DNA from: Candidatus Poseidoniia archaeon
GTDB taxonomy: Archaea; Thermoplasmatota; Poseidoniia; MGIII; CG-Epi1
Assembly (NCBI GenBank): GCA_030748895.1
Contig: JASMLC010000005.1
Coordinates: 1-35,516 of the forward strand
DNA: 35,516 bases
Reading direction: 5' to 3'
The notes below the pieces were generated by a model. It made no database searches. It saw only the letters and a list, made by a program, of their open reading frames with translations, and had not been told where the DNA came from. This document shows, one piece after another, positions 7,588 to 15,273 of the stretch. Each line of letters opens with the position of its first letter. The first letter of the stretch is position 1. The position numbers were made by a program, and so were the translations under genes.

Positions 7588-7597
7588 GTATATATAT
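7588..7597 (+). promoter_or_regulatory. TATA box of the secreted-protein gene
   Basis: A clear alternating TATATATA element centred about 25 nt before the ATG at 7618, placing the predicted transcript start at or next to the start codon. Confidence 0.7.
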
Positions 7598-7617
7598 CCC
7601 GAGACATTCAGACAAAA

Positions 7618-8208
7618 ATGGTTTTGAATATCCGGACTTCCAGCCTTCTGGCGACGTTGTTGTTTGCAGCGGTTATTTTTCTGGCCTCAAATGCAGAAGC
7701 TGATGGGCCAGGCGAGGCCTTCCTGCCGCTTGGATTTTACGGCGGGTTGTCTCCGAATGAGGAGTCCGGCTGGGTAAATTTCACATACACGGAAGACAGT
7801 TCTGGAGACTATTACTGCACGGTCACCAATACAACTGCTGAATATGACATTGAAGATTATGCGTATTATCTATTGGACAGTACGGGCACGACCAGTGAAT
7901 TTGGTGAGATTGCAATGCAGAATCTCTCCGGCAACGTGGTCGGGGTCGACGTCAGCTACGACGCCACATGTGGCGACAGCTGCGACGCAGACCTGCAGAC
8001 GCGCTCGGACGCGGTCGATGCGGATGACGGAGCACTCTACGCCGTCACCTTCAACGACAACGACCGGGACGGCAAGCTGTCAGCTGGTGACAAGTTCACC
8101 GCACGCGGCAATGGCCACTCTTCCAACGGCCCCGCTGAAGACGAATGGTCACTCGAAGTCAAATTCGATAACACCGGCGACGTAATCGGCAGCAAGCGAC
8201 TAGGTTAG
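7618..8208 (+). CDS. secreted protein of unknown function with a GDxFT repeat-like end
   Basis: 196 residues. A signal peptide is clear (basic start, hydrophobic LLATLLFAAVIFLA, then SNAEADG). The mature protein is acidic, with a YYCTVTNTT segment, two close Cys (ATCGDSCDAD) and a final module with NDNDRDGKLSAGDKFTARG, which resembles Ca-binding Asp-rich loops in marine archaeal surface proteins, and GDVIGSKRLG at the end. I recognise no catalytic domain. Composition changes inside the gene: AT-rich up to about 7920, GC-rich after, suggesting a mosaic origin. It is monocistronic, between its own TATA box and a hairpin terminator. Confidence 0.75.
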   Translation: MVLNIRTSSLLATLLFAAVIFLASNAEADGPGEAFLPLGFYGGLSPNEESGWVNFTYTEDSSGDYYCTVTNTTAEYDIEDYAYYLLDSTGTTSEFGEIAMQNLSGNVVGVDVSYDATCGDSCDADLQTRSDAVDADDGALYAVTFNDNDRDGKLSAGDKFTARGNGHSSNGPAEDEWSLEVKFDNTGDVIGSKRLG

Positions 8209-8231
8209 ATTCGTCTAACTGGTCCAACGGA

Positions 8232-8270
8232 GGGCGGGGGCTCACAGCTCCCCCGCCCCACCCCTTTTTT
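8232..8270 (+). terminator. GC hairpin plus T-run terminator
   Basis: A perfect 9-bp stem (GGGCGGGGG with CCCCCGCCC, loop of nine) is followed after six bases by six T at 8265-8270. It sits 24 nt after the stop of the secreted-protein gene and before the end of the converging membrane-protein gene. Confidence 0.65.
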
Positions 8271-8294
8271 CCAGAGCGCAAGCTCTCGGCAGTC

Positions 8295-8966
8295 CTATAA
8301 CTGAAATCCTGCCAGCAGCAGCGCTCCCACCAGCAACGGCTGGTGCAGCAGGTAAATCGGCAGCGTGCGTCGCCCCGCCCACAATAGCGGCGCGGGCCAC
8401 TCGCGCGCCAGCAGCGGCTGCCCTTCGGCGTAGGCGCGGCTGCTCGCCCAGAAGGCGAGCAGGAAAACCCCGAGCCACGGCTTGAGCGGAAAGTAGTCCA
8501 CCGTCATGAAATCGTAAGCGCGCAGCCCGAGCCATTCGCCGCCCGGCAGCGCCAGCCACGGCAGCAGCAAACAGGCTGCGCCGAGCGGCAGCGCCAGCCG
8601 CTCGCGCCCGCGCAGCGACAGCGCCACAAGGCCGGCCAGCGCCAGCAGATGCAGCACGCCGAAACGCACGAAGGCGTGCGGCAGCGCCAGCCAGGTGACG
8701 AGTGTGATGCCATAGGCGATGCCGGCCAGCTTCAGGGAGCGGCGCAGCGCCTGGCGGGGGTCGCCCGTGCGGCTGGCCAGAAACGCCGCGACGCCCGCCA
8801 CGGCAACGAACAGCCCCCCCGTCAGGCGCGAAAACCACCACCAGCCGCTGCCTGCGGCCACTTCCATAGCGTCGAAGAAATCCAGGTCGCTGACGAAATT
8901 GGAGAGCAGCATCATCCCCAGCGCGACTCCACGCAGCGCGTCGAGCTCGTCGAGACGACGGCTCAT
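8295..8966 (-). CDS. DUF1624-like multi-pass membrane protein (acyltransferase-like)
   Basis: 223 residues with about six or seven hydrophobic helices. The N-terminus RRLDELDALRGVALGMMLLSNFVSDLDFFD follows the pattern of DUF1624/heparan-alpha-glucosaminide N-acetyltransferase-like proteins (R-x-x-x-D-x-x-R-G-x-A-x-x-x-M). The end has RRTLPIYLLHQPLLVG, as in acyltransferase-type membrane proteins. It may transfer an acyl group across the membrane to a glycan or lipid; the substrate is unknown. The ATG at 8966 is chosen because it overlaps the stop of the upstream fusion gene in an ATGA. Confidence 0.75.
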   Translation of the reverse strand: MSRRLDELDALRGVALGMMLLSNFVSDLDFFDAMEVAAGSGWWWFSRLTGGLFVAVAGVAAFLASRTGDPRQALRRSLKLAGIAYGITLVTWLALPHAFVRFGVLHLLALAGLVALSLRGRERLALPLGAACLLLPWLALPGGEWLGLRAYDFMTVDYFPLKPWLGVFLLAFWASSRAYAEGQPLLAREWPAPLLWAGRRTLPIYLLHQPLLVGALLLAGFQL

Positions 8967-10348
8967 GCGTCGAACTCGCGCCGTCCCAGCAGGTGCCGCA
9001 GCGCCTGCTCGAGTTCCGGCAGGCGCCAGCGGTAGCCGCGCGCGGCAAGTCGCTCCGACGAGGCGCGTACGCTGGCGAGCAGCAGCGAGCGCCCCATCTC
9101 GCCCATCGCGCCGCCGACGACGAAGCGCGGCAGCGGAATCACCGCGGGCCGCCGCAGCACCCGGCCAACGGTCGCGGCGAAGTCGCGCTGCCGGACCGCC
9201 CCGGCGACGACGTTGTGCGGCCCGCGCAGCCGCTGGTCGCAGAGCGCGTGGTGGATTGCACCAATCGCGTCGTCGAGCGCGACCCACGACCACCACTGCT
9301 GGCCGCCGCCGATGGAGCCGCCCGCGAGCGGCGCGAAGGGGAGCGGGAGCATCCGCGGCAGCGCACCGCCTTGCGGGGAGAGCACGATGCCGAAGCGCAG
9401 GTTGACGACGCGGATGCCGGCCGCCAGCGCCGGTTCGCACGCCGCCTCCCAGTCGCGCACCACTTCGGCGAAGAAGTCGTCGCCCGGCGGCTCGTCCTCG
9501 GTGAGCGGCTCGTCGCCGCGGTCGCCGTACCAGCCGATGGCCGACGCGCAGATGAGCGTGCGCGGCGGGACGACCATCGCCGCAAGGTGCTCCGCCAGCA
9601 AGCGTGTCCCGGCGATGCGGCTCTCGCGGATTGCCCTGCGCTTGGCGGGCGACCAGCGCAGCAGCGCACCGACGTTTTCGCCCGCAAGGTGGACGACCGC
9701 GTCATGGCCCTCCAAGGGGCCGATGTAGTGGCGTGTCGGGGACCACTCGATTTCGCCCGCGTGCGGGGCGCGTCGCACCATGCGGCTCACCGCATGGCCA
9801 CCCGCAGTCAGGAACGGCGCCAGCGCCGAGCCAATCAGCCCGCTGGCGCCGGTAATCGCGACGCGCAGTCGCCCCGGAAACCGGGAGTGCGCCTCGACGT
9901 CGTGGCGCGTGACGTGGTGGCGGTAGCCGAAGAGTTGCGCGACGCGCTGCTCGACGCCGCCGACAGCGCGGCCGAGCGCGCCGAAGGGCGCCTCGTATTC
10001 GACGCGGTCGCGCAGCAGCGACCGCCCTTCGCGCAGCGGCTCGAACAGGTGGGTGTGCTCCCAGTGGCGAAACGGCCCGCGCTCCATCGTGTCGACGAAC
10101 TGCCGCTGGCGGACGTAGCCGTGGTGCCGCGCGACCCACTTGCGGCGGAAAGGAGCGCGAACGCGCAGCTCGACTGTCCCGGATTGCAGGTCGCCTTCGC
10201 GGCGTAGCACCGTCACGGGGTCGAACGGCGGCACCAGCCGCTCAAAAGCACCGGGCCGTTCTTGCCAGCCGAAAAGCTGCTCAACCGGCGCTGCGATTTC
10301 GGTCTCGCGCTCGAAGAGCTCCACGCCTGCCGAAGGACAGCACGCCAT
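8963..10348 (-). CDS. SRPBCC domain fused to SDR39U1-type epimerase (TIGR01777 family)
   Basis: 461 residues. Residues about 8-150 form an SRPBCC/START-like lipid-binding domain (FERETEIAAPVEQLFGWQ, then HTHLFEPL and DRVEYEAPFG). The rest is an extended short-chain dehydrogenase-like domain of the TIGR01777/SDR39U1 family: the NAD(P)-binding ITGASGLIGSAL, ASAIGWYGDRGDEPLTEDEP, the tail domain DUF1731 with RRPAVIPLPRFV. This two-domain fusion is known in bacteria; the reaction remains undefined. The ATG at 10348 is supported by the TATA-like box at 10368-10373; a longer frame up to 10435 has no family similarity. It is coupled to the downstream DUF1624-like gene. Confidence 0.85.
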   Translation of the reverse strand: MACCPSAGVELFERETEIAAPVEQLFGWQERPGAFERLVPPFDPVTVLRREGDLQSGTVELRVRAPFRRKWVARHHGYVRQRQFVDTMERGPFRHWEHTHLFEPLREGRSLLRDRVEYEAPFGALGRAVGGVEQRVAQLFGYRHHVTRHDVEAHSRFPGRLRVAITGASGLIGSALAPFLTAGGHAVSRMVRRAPHAGEIEWSPTRHYIGPLEGHDAVVHLAGENVGALLRWSPAKRRAIRESRIAGTRLLAEHLAAMVVPPRTLICASAIGWYGDRGDEPLTEDEPPGDDFFAEVVRDWEAACEPALAAGIRVVNLRFGIVLSPQGGALPRMLPLPFAPLAGGSIGGGQQWWSWVALDDAIGAIHHALCDQRLRGPHNVVAGAVRQRDFAATVGRVLRRPAVIPLPRFVVGGAMGEMGRSLLLASVRASSERLAARGYRWRLPELEQALRHLLGRREFDA

Positions 10349-10367
10349 AAGTGGCGCGGCCGGCGAC

Positions 10368-10373
10368 CTTAAG
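10368..10373. promoter_or_regulatory. shared palindromic TATA-like box of a divergent pair
   Basis: CTTAAG, a perfect palindrome, lies at the midpoint between ATG 10348 (-) and GTG 10395 (+), 22-25 nt from each. Same layout as at 6880-6885. Confidence 0.5.
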
Positions 10374-10394
10374 CCGTGCAAGGCTTCGGACTGC

Positions 10395-11813
10395 GTGGCG
10401 CGTCGTCGCGAACATATGCCATCCGCCTGCCGCACGTTGATACGGCGTTCGCGACAGGGGGCTCCGCTGGAAGCGCTGGTCGAGCAGGCACACGCTCTCG
10501 AGCCATACTACTGCGCACTGGCGCTGGTCGAGCTCTCGGGTCGCGACGATATCGCGCAAGTGCGGGCGCAGGAGTTCGCGAGAGAAGCGCTGGCTTGCGC
10601 CGAGCGTGTCGAGCAGGAATGGCGCCACGCCGAACTGGTCGGCGAACTGGCGAAGCAGCTCGCCGACTGGCGCTCTGCGGGGGACCGCCCGCCGGTGCTG
10701 CGCGCGCTGGTGGGGCATTTGCGAACGCTGCATGGCGAGACGCTGGTGACCGTACTCAAGGCCGCCGCGCCGCGGCTGCCCCCCCAGTTTCAGCACGACC
10801 TGCTCGAGCTGGCGCTCGCCAACGCCGAGCAGGAAGTCGCGTCCGCCAAGCCGGTGCTGCGGGCGTGGGCGGGCGACTTGCAGCCGGCACCGGTGATGGC
10901 GCATCTCTCGCGCCTGCCCCGCAATCAGGCGGTGCGGCTGCTGGGCTACCTCCATTTGCAACTGCGCCGCAGCGAACGCGCCATTTCGCCGACCGCGCTC
11001 GAGCAGGCGCTGGCGCTGGAGCCGAACGCGAGCGGGTTGCGCTACCTCGTGTCGGTCACTGCGAAGGACGAGCTTGAGTCGCTGGTCGCTGCCGCGCGGC
11101 AGCGACCATCCGACGAAGCGGCGCGGCTGCTCGGAACGCTCGCTGGCGCAGCGCATCGGCTGGGCGACCGCGACACCGCGAAGGCGTGGCTGGCTGAAGG
11201 GGGCGAACTGGCTGCCAGCATCGACGATGCCACGACCCGGCAGCGAGTGCTTGAGACGCTCGCGCGCGGGAAGGAGCGGCTGGGCGGCAAGGTCGCGAAA
11301 GCCAGGCCTGCGGCGGCCGTCAAGCTGCCGACCCTGAAGGGGGAGCATGTGCTCGGCCTCTGGAACGGCTACCGCGGCGGCCTCAAGCCACCGCACTTGC
11401 GAGCGCTCGCGCGGGCAGGGGCGCTCTGCGCCGGTTTCGGACTCGACCTGGCGCTGGTCGATTTCCCCCAAACCGAGCTGCCGCGGCTGGCGCAGCGGGT
11501 CGCGCGCGAGTCGCGCGCCGACGGCGGCGAATGGTTCGCGGCGCTCGTCGGTGCCGACCGCGTGAAGCTGTTCGACGGCGTCCCGGGAAAGTGGGCCGGA
11601 ACGCTGGTCGCGACGACTCCCCAGCCGGGCAAGCCGGAACCGCCCGTGCCGTTCGAAGGCCGCCTCTGCCTGATGCTGGGAGTCGGCCCGCAGGGATTGC
11701 CGGGCAAGCTGCTCAAAGCGGCCAAGTTCCACCTTGAGTTGACAGGCTACGGCGTCGAGCTGGAAACCGCGACCGCGATGGGTGTGATTGCGGAGCGGCT
11801 GGCGCAATACTGA
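10395..11813 (+). CDS. alpha-helical repeat region fused to DUF531 (SPOUT-like) domain
   Basis: 472 residues if the GTG at 10395 is used; ATG 10416 is an alternative. Roughly residues 20-300 are helix-rich, Ala/Leu/Glu-rich and look like HEAT- or TPR-type repeats (QAHALEPYYCALALVEL, QEFAREALACAERVEQ, AEGGELAASIDDA). The last about 160 residues match archaeal DUF531: LGLWNGYRGGLKPPHLRALARAG, FGLDLALVDFP, TLVATT and LCLMLGVGPQGLPG, then HLELTGYGVELETATAMG. DUF531 is thought to have the SPOUT fold of RNA methyltransferases but has no established substrate. The N-terminal extension is unusual, since the stand-alone domain is the form I know. It converges on mutL with one base between stops. Confidence 0.75.
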   Translation: MARRREHMPSACRTLIRRSRQGAPLEALVEQAHALEPYYCALALVELSGRDDIAQVRAQEFAREALACAERVEQEWRHAELVGELAKQLADWRSAGDRPPVLRALVGHLRTLHGETLVTVLKAAAPRLPPQFQHDLLELALANAEQEVASAKPVLRAWAGDLQPAPVMAHLSRLPRNQAVRLLGYLHLQLRRSERAISPTALEQALALEPNASGLRYLVSVTAKDELESLVAAARQRPSDEAARLLGTLAGAAHRLGDRDTAKAWLAEGGELAASIDDATTRQRVLETLARGKERLGGKVAKARPAAAVKLPTLKGEHVLGLWNGYRGGLKPPHLRALARAGALCAGFGLDLALVDFPQTELPRLAQRVARESRADGGEWFAALVGADRVKLFDGVPGKWAGTLVATTPQPGKPEPPVPFEGRLCLMLGVGPQGLPGKLLKAAKFHLELTGYGVELETATAMGVIAERLAQY

Positions 11814-11814
11814 A

Positions 11815-13542
11815 CTAAAATCCGGTTCTCTTGAATTTGCGATCGAGCTCGGCGGGAGTGATAGTCATCACCGTCGGGCGGCCGTGGACGCACGCGTAGG
11901 GATTGGGGATGGACGCCATCTCGCGAATCACGAACTCCATCTGCGCCAGCGTCAGCCGGTCGCCAGCGCGCAGCGCCGAATGGCACGCGATGGAGTAAAG
12001 CAGCCGCTCGTGCCGCTCCTGCGCCGACTTCATGCCGCCCGACTCGACGATTTCCTGCAGCGCTTCGCGCACGCGCTGCGGGCCGCCACCGGCGAGCAGC
12101 GCCGGGACCGAGCGGACGACGAAGCTGCTAGCGCCGAAGCGCTCGATGGCGAAGCCCAGTTCTCCGAGCTCGGGCAGCAGCTGCTCCAGCGCCGAACCCT
12201 CAGCGCGCGAGAGCTCCAGGCTGAGCGGCTCGAGCAGCTCCTGCGTGCCAACGCGCTGATATTGCGACTGGAGCCGCAGTCGCTCGTACATCACCCGTTC
12301 GTGCGCGGCGTGGAAGTCGATTATGTAGACGCCGTCCGGGCCTTTAGCTATTATATATCGGTCGTCGAGAAGTTCGAGCGGTCGCATCCCCGGCAAACTG
12401 CTCGCCGGTAGTGGCTGGTCAGGCTGCGCGACCGCCAGCTGCGCCTGCACTCCGCTCGCGGAAGTCGGCGCTGCGCCAGCCGGTGCGGCTGCGGTCGCAG
12501 CCGCGCCATGCGGCAGCGCGGGAGTGGGCTCGCCCAGCTCCAGATGCGGTACCAGCGCCTGCTCCTGTAGCACCCGTTCGACCACTTCGCGCAGCGTCGA
12601 GCAGACCGCATCCTCGCGCGCCAGCCGCACCACCCGCTTGGCAGGGTGGACGTTGGCGTCCACCTCGTCGGGCGGCAGCGTCAGGAACAGCGCCCCGACG
12701 GGAAAATGGCCTTCGTGCAGCAGGTTGCCGTAGGCGGCGCGGGTCGCATACGCCAGCGAGCGCGCCTGCACCGGCCGGCCGTTGACGTGCAGGAACAGCT
12801 TCTGCGGCGACCGCAGTGTAATGGCAGGCTTGGCGAGCATCCCTGCAATCGAGAGTGCTGGCGATTCGAAATCCACTTCGACCAGCTCGCGCGCCGTCTC
12901 GCGCCCCAGCAGCATCCCGATGCGCTCGCGCAGGTCGCCTTGCGGGGCGTCGATGAGCGTCCGGTCGCCATGGACCAGTTCGAAACCGACTTCGGCGCGG
13001 GCGATGGCGAGCACCGTCACGGCGCGCATGATGTGCCGCAGCTCGGTCGCCGGCCGCTTCAGGTGCTTGGCACGCGCCGGCAGCGCATGGAACAGCTCCG
13101 CTACCTCGACCGTCGTCCCGGTCGGCGCGGCGATATCCTCGACCGCCTCGACGCGGTTGTCTTCGACCAGTACCCGCGTCCCGTTATCCGCATCGGGCTC
13201 GCAGGTTGTCAGCCGCACACGGGCGACGGCAGCGATGGACGCCAGTGCCTCGCCGCGGAAGCCGGCGGTCGCCGCTTCGAGCAGGTCGTCGAAATCGCGG
13301 ATTTTGGACGTCGCGTGCTTCTGGAACGCCAGCAGCGCGTCGCCGCGCTCCATCCCGCAGCCGTCGTCGCGGACGCTCACCAGCGCAACGCCGCCCTCCT
13401 CGACGCGCACCGCGATGCGGGTCGCGCCGGCATCGAGCGCGTTCTCGACCAGTTCCTTGACAACTGACGCCGGCCGCTCGATGACCTCGCCGGCGGCGAT
13501 GCGGTTTACAGTATGCTCGTCCAGCAGCCGGATGCGCCCCAT
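11815..13542 (-). CDS. mutL: DNA mismatch repair protein MutL, endonuclease type
   Basis: 575 residues. GHKL ATPase domain at the N-terminus: IAAGEVIERPASVVKELVENALDAGA, DDGCGM, HATSKI and GFRGEALASIA. A Pro/Ala-rich linker around residues 340-385 leads to the C-terminal dimerisation/nuclease domain. The metal-binding endonuclease motif is present as DFHAAHERVMYE (family form DQHA-x2-E-x4-E, here with Phe for Gln), with the later ACHSA and CVHGRP blocks also present. It would nick the strand in methyl-independent mismatch repair with MutS; no mutS is in this window. MutL is rare in archaea and this copy is probably of bacterial origin. A TTAATC element about 26 nt upstream fits a leaderless start. 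Confidence 0.93.
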   Translation of the reverse strand: MGRIRLLDEHTVNRIAAGEVIERPASVVKELVENALDAGATRIAVRVEEGGVALVSVRDDGCGMERGDALLAFQKHATSKIRDFDDLLEAATAGFRGEALASIAAVARVRLTTCEPDADNGTRVLVEDNRVEAVEDIAAPTGTTVEVAELFHALPARAKHLKRPATELRHIMRAVTVLAIARAEVGFELVHGDRTLIDAPQGDLRERIGMLLGRETARELVEVDFESPALSIAGMLAKPAITLRSPQKLFLHVNGRPVQARSLAYATRAAYGNLLHEGHFPVGALFLTLPPDEVDANVHPAKRVVRLAREDAVCSTLREVVERVLQEQALVPHLELGEPTPALPHGAAATAAAPAGAAPTSASGVQAQLAVAQPDQPLPASSLPGMRPLELLDDRYIIAKGPDGVYIIDFHAAHERVMYERLRLQSQYQRVGTQELLEPLSLELSRAEGSALEQLLPELGELGFAIERFGASSFVVRSVPALLAGGGPQRVREALQEIVESGGMKSAQERHERLLYSIACHSALRAGDRLTLAQMEFVIREMASIPNPYACVHGRPTVMTITPAELDRKFKRTGF

Positions 13543-13586
13543 CGGAGACGCGCAGCCGCGAGCGGTTAATCAGCCTGACCTTGGAT

Positions 13587-14357
13587 TCAGGTGCCGTTTT
13601 TCCCGGGCGTCAGGTCGCGCAGCAGGTTGCTGAACGCCTGCACCAGCGAGATGCCGTAGCGGCTCGAGACGACATGCGCTATGCCGAAATAGGCCAGCAC
13701 CGCCGCGCCCGACAGCAGCGCGCTCTCGGGAATCAGCCCGATTTCGCCGAACTCGTACATCGCCTTCGAGACCAGGAAGGCGGCGAAAAGCAGCAGCAGC
13801 ACGGTCGAGCCGTCGAACAGCAGCCGCAGGTCAATCTTGCGCGTCGACGAGAAAATCAGCCAGCCAAGCCCGCACGCCAGCACGATGCCGACCAGCGCGC
13901 CAACGCGGGCGTCGACGGTCTGCGTCCCGGCACCGAGAAAGATTACTGTCTCGACCCCCTCGCGCCAGACCGAAACGAAGGCGAGCAGCCCCATCCCGAA
14001 GGCTTCGCGGCGCTCGATGGCCGCCTCCGCCTTGCGCTCGAGCATGCGGCGCGTGTCGTGGCCGAAGATGTGCAGCACCACCGTCGTAATCAGCGCCGCC
14101 GCGAACAGGTATAGAATACCCTCGAAGAGCTCCTCGTTATACTTCGAGAACTCGCCCGCGAGCAGGAAAAACGCCTGCCAGGTCACGATGGACGCGACGA
14201 GCGCCGCCGCGACGCCCGCCCAGACCCAGCGCACCATCGCGCCGCGGTCGGTGCGCTGCAACAGCGCGACCAGAATGCCGATAATCAGCGCGGCTTCGAG
14301 CGCCTCGCGGAAGCCGATTACGCCCCCCGCAGCCAGTTCATCAAGGTTGGATAACAT
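13587..14357 (-). CDS. FTR1-family iron permease
   Basis: 256 residues with seven predicted membrane helices. Both iron-binding REGLE-type motifs are present: FREALEAAL (residues 16-24) and WREGVETVIF (131-140). FTR1/EfeU proteins import ferrous or oxidised iron. The archaeal cell would use it as a single-component permease here, since no EfeO/EfeB partner is adjacent. Its promoter holds an AT-rich TATA element at about 14387-14395 flanked by two copies of a palindrome, pointing to metal-dependent repression. Downstream is mutL after a 44-nt gap. Confidence 0.9.
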   Translation of the reverse strand: MLSNLDELAAGGVIGFREALEAALIIGILVALLQRTDRGAMVRWVWAGVAAALVASIVTWQAFFLLAGEFSKYNEELFEGILYLFAAALITTVVLHIFGHDTRRMLERKAEAAIERREAFGMGLLAFVSVWREGVETVIFLGAGTQTVDARVGALVGIVLACGLGWLIFSSTRKIDLRLLFDGSTVLLLLFAAFLVSKAMYEFGEIGLIPESALLSGAAVLAYFGIAHVVSSRYGISLVQAFSNLLRDLTPGKNGT

Positions 14358-14360
14358 GGA

Positions 14361-14410
14361 TTTCGGGCGACCTAAAAAACGGCCCTATTTAATATTTAGG
14401 GCGACCTAAA
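14361..14410. promoter_or_regulatory. two-site palindromic operator around the FTR1 TATA box
   Basis: Site 2 (14395-14410) is TTTAGGGCGACCTAAA, a 16-bp palindrome with one mismatched pair. Site 1 (14361-14376) is TTTCGGGCGACCTAAA, the same with one half slightly changed. They are 34 bp apart start to start and bracket the AT-rich TATA element at about 14387-14395. Half-sites TTAGG/CCTAA are those of DtxR/IdeR-family boxes, though the spacer is shorter than the classical 19-bp box. Site 1 covers the predicted FTR1 transcript start and site 2 the region beside the TATA box, a typical repressor layout. Confidence 0.6.
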
Positions 14411-14427
14411 AAATCGCGTTGCGAGCG

Positions 14428-14832
14428 ATGGACTTATGGCCCGCGCGCGGCTGCCGCACCATGCCCGGCGCCCTCTACCTGCTGCTGAGCGGTCCCGCCG
14501 ACGCGGTCCGCGCGCTGGAGCTGCTGCGGCTGGCGGAATCGCAGGCCGGCAGCGGCGACCACGGCGTCGCCGTGCTGCTACAGGGCGACGCGGTTGCGTG
14601 GCTGGCCGGGAGCGATGATGACGAAGCGGCCGGCGCGGTGCTGGCAGACGAATCGCTCACGGAAGCGCAGGCGGCGTTGCAGGTCATCGGCGAGCTGGGC
14701 GGCGCGGTCTTCGCCTGCTCGCATTCGCTCGCCGAGCGCGGCATCGTGCCGGCGCTGAAGGTGCGCGAAGCGCTCGCGCCGCAGCGCGTCTCGCAAGCCA
14801 TCGCGCGCGGCTGGCAGGTCATCTCCGGGTGA
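14428..14832 (+). CDS. DsrE/TusB-like small protein
   Basis: About 134 residues from the ATG at 14428; 123 if the ATG at 14461 is used, where the recognisable fold begins (MPGALYLLLSGPAD). The pattern of a beta strand, helix ALELLRLAESQ, HGVAVLLQGDAVAWLAG and FACSHSLAERGI resembles the DsrE/DsrH (TusB/TusD) fold, in which a conserved Cys can carry sulfur. Here one Cys (FACSH) is at a plausible site. A role in sulfur relay or redox is suggested by the thioredoxin gene 100 nt downstream. Family call is moderate. It diverges from FTR1 and shares the operator region. Confidence 0.6.
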   Translation: MDLWPARGCRTMPGALYLLLSGPADAVRALELLRLAESQAGSGDHGVAVLLQGDAVAWLAGSDDDEAAGAVLADESLTEAQAALQVIGELGGAVFACSHSLAERGIVPALKVREALAPQRVSQAIARGWQVISG

Positions 14833-14920
14833 CGCGCCGCGCCAGCGCGCTGGCACGGCGCAAAAGCGTTTAACAGCCCCCTGAAGTGGCGCGCTTACCG
14901 CGGTCCCGAAGGCCGCTAAT

Positions 14921-14926
14921 GGAGTG
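14921..14926 (+). promoter_or_regulatory. Shine-Dalgarno site of the thioredoxin gene
   Basis: GGAGTG lies about 6 nt before the ATG at 14933, so this is a leadered gene, in contrast to the many leaderless ones in the window. It favours 14933 over the GTG at 14924, which lies inside the site. A TATA-like GTTTAAC is upstream at about 14866-14872. Confidence 0.5.
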
Positions 14927-14932
14927 AATTAT

Positions 14933-15253
14933 ATGGGCAACGCAATCGAAGTAACAGACGACACGTTCGAGTCAACTATCGCCGACAACAAGCTGGTGCT
15001 GGTCGACTTCTGGGCACCCTGGTGCGGCCCCTGCCGCATGGTGGCGCCGGTGCTGGACGAAATCTCCGGCGAGCACGGCGACAAGGTGACCATCGCCAAG
15101 GTGAACACCGACGAGAACCAGGCGGTCGCGTCAAAGCACGGCATCATGTCCATCCCGACCATGATGCTCTTCAAGAACGGGGAGAAAATCGACCAGATGG
15201 TCGGCGCGCTGCCCAAGCCGCAGATTATGGCGAAGCTCGAGCCGCATTTCTAG
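14933..15253 (+). CDS. trxA: thioredoxin
   Basis: 106 residues, the standard thioredoxin length. The redox site WCGPC is at residues 30-34 in VDFWAPWCGPCRMVAP; the cis-Pro loop is IMSIPTMMLF and the end is GALPKPQIMAKLE. It reduces protein disulfides in the cytoplasm, normally with a thioredoxin reductase that is not in this window. It follows the DsrE-like gene on the same strand with its own Shine-Dalgarno site. Confidence 0.95.
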   Translation: MGNAIEVTDDTFESTIADNKLVLVDFWAPWCGPCRMVAPVLDEISGEHGDKVTIAKVNTDENQAVASKHGIMSIPTMMLFKNGEKIDQMVGALPKPQIMAKLEPHF

Positions 15254-15273
15254 GCTCAAAACGTCGCGCACGT

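Noticed and set aside
8993-10207. 404-residue open frame on the plus strand
   Set aside because: It mirrors the SRPBCC-SDR39U1 gene; high GC leaves few stops in this frame and no domain is visible.
10281-11807. 508-residue open frame on the minus strand
   Set aside because: It is opposite the helical-repeat/DUF531 gene, which has clear family motifs; the minus product is Arg/Gln-rich and unlike any family.
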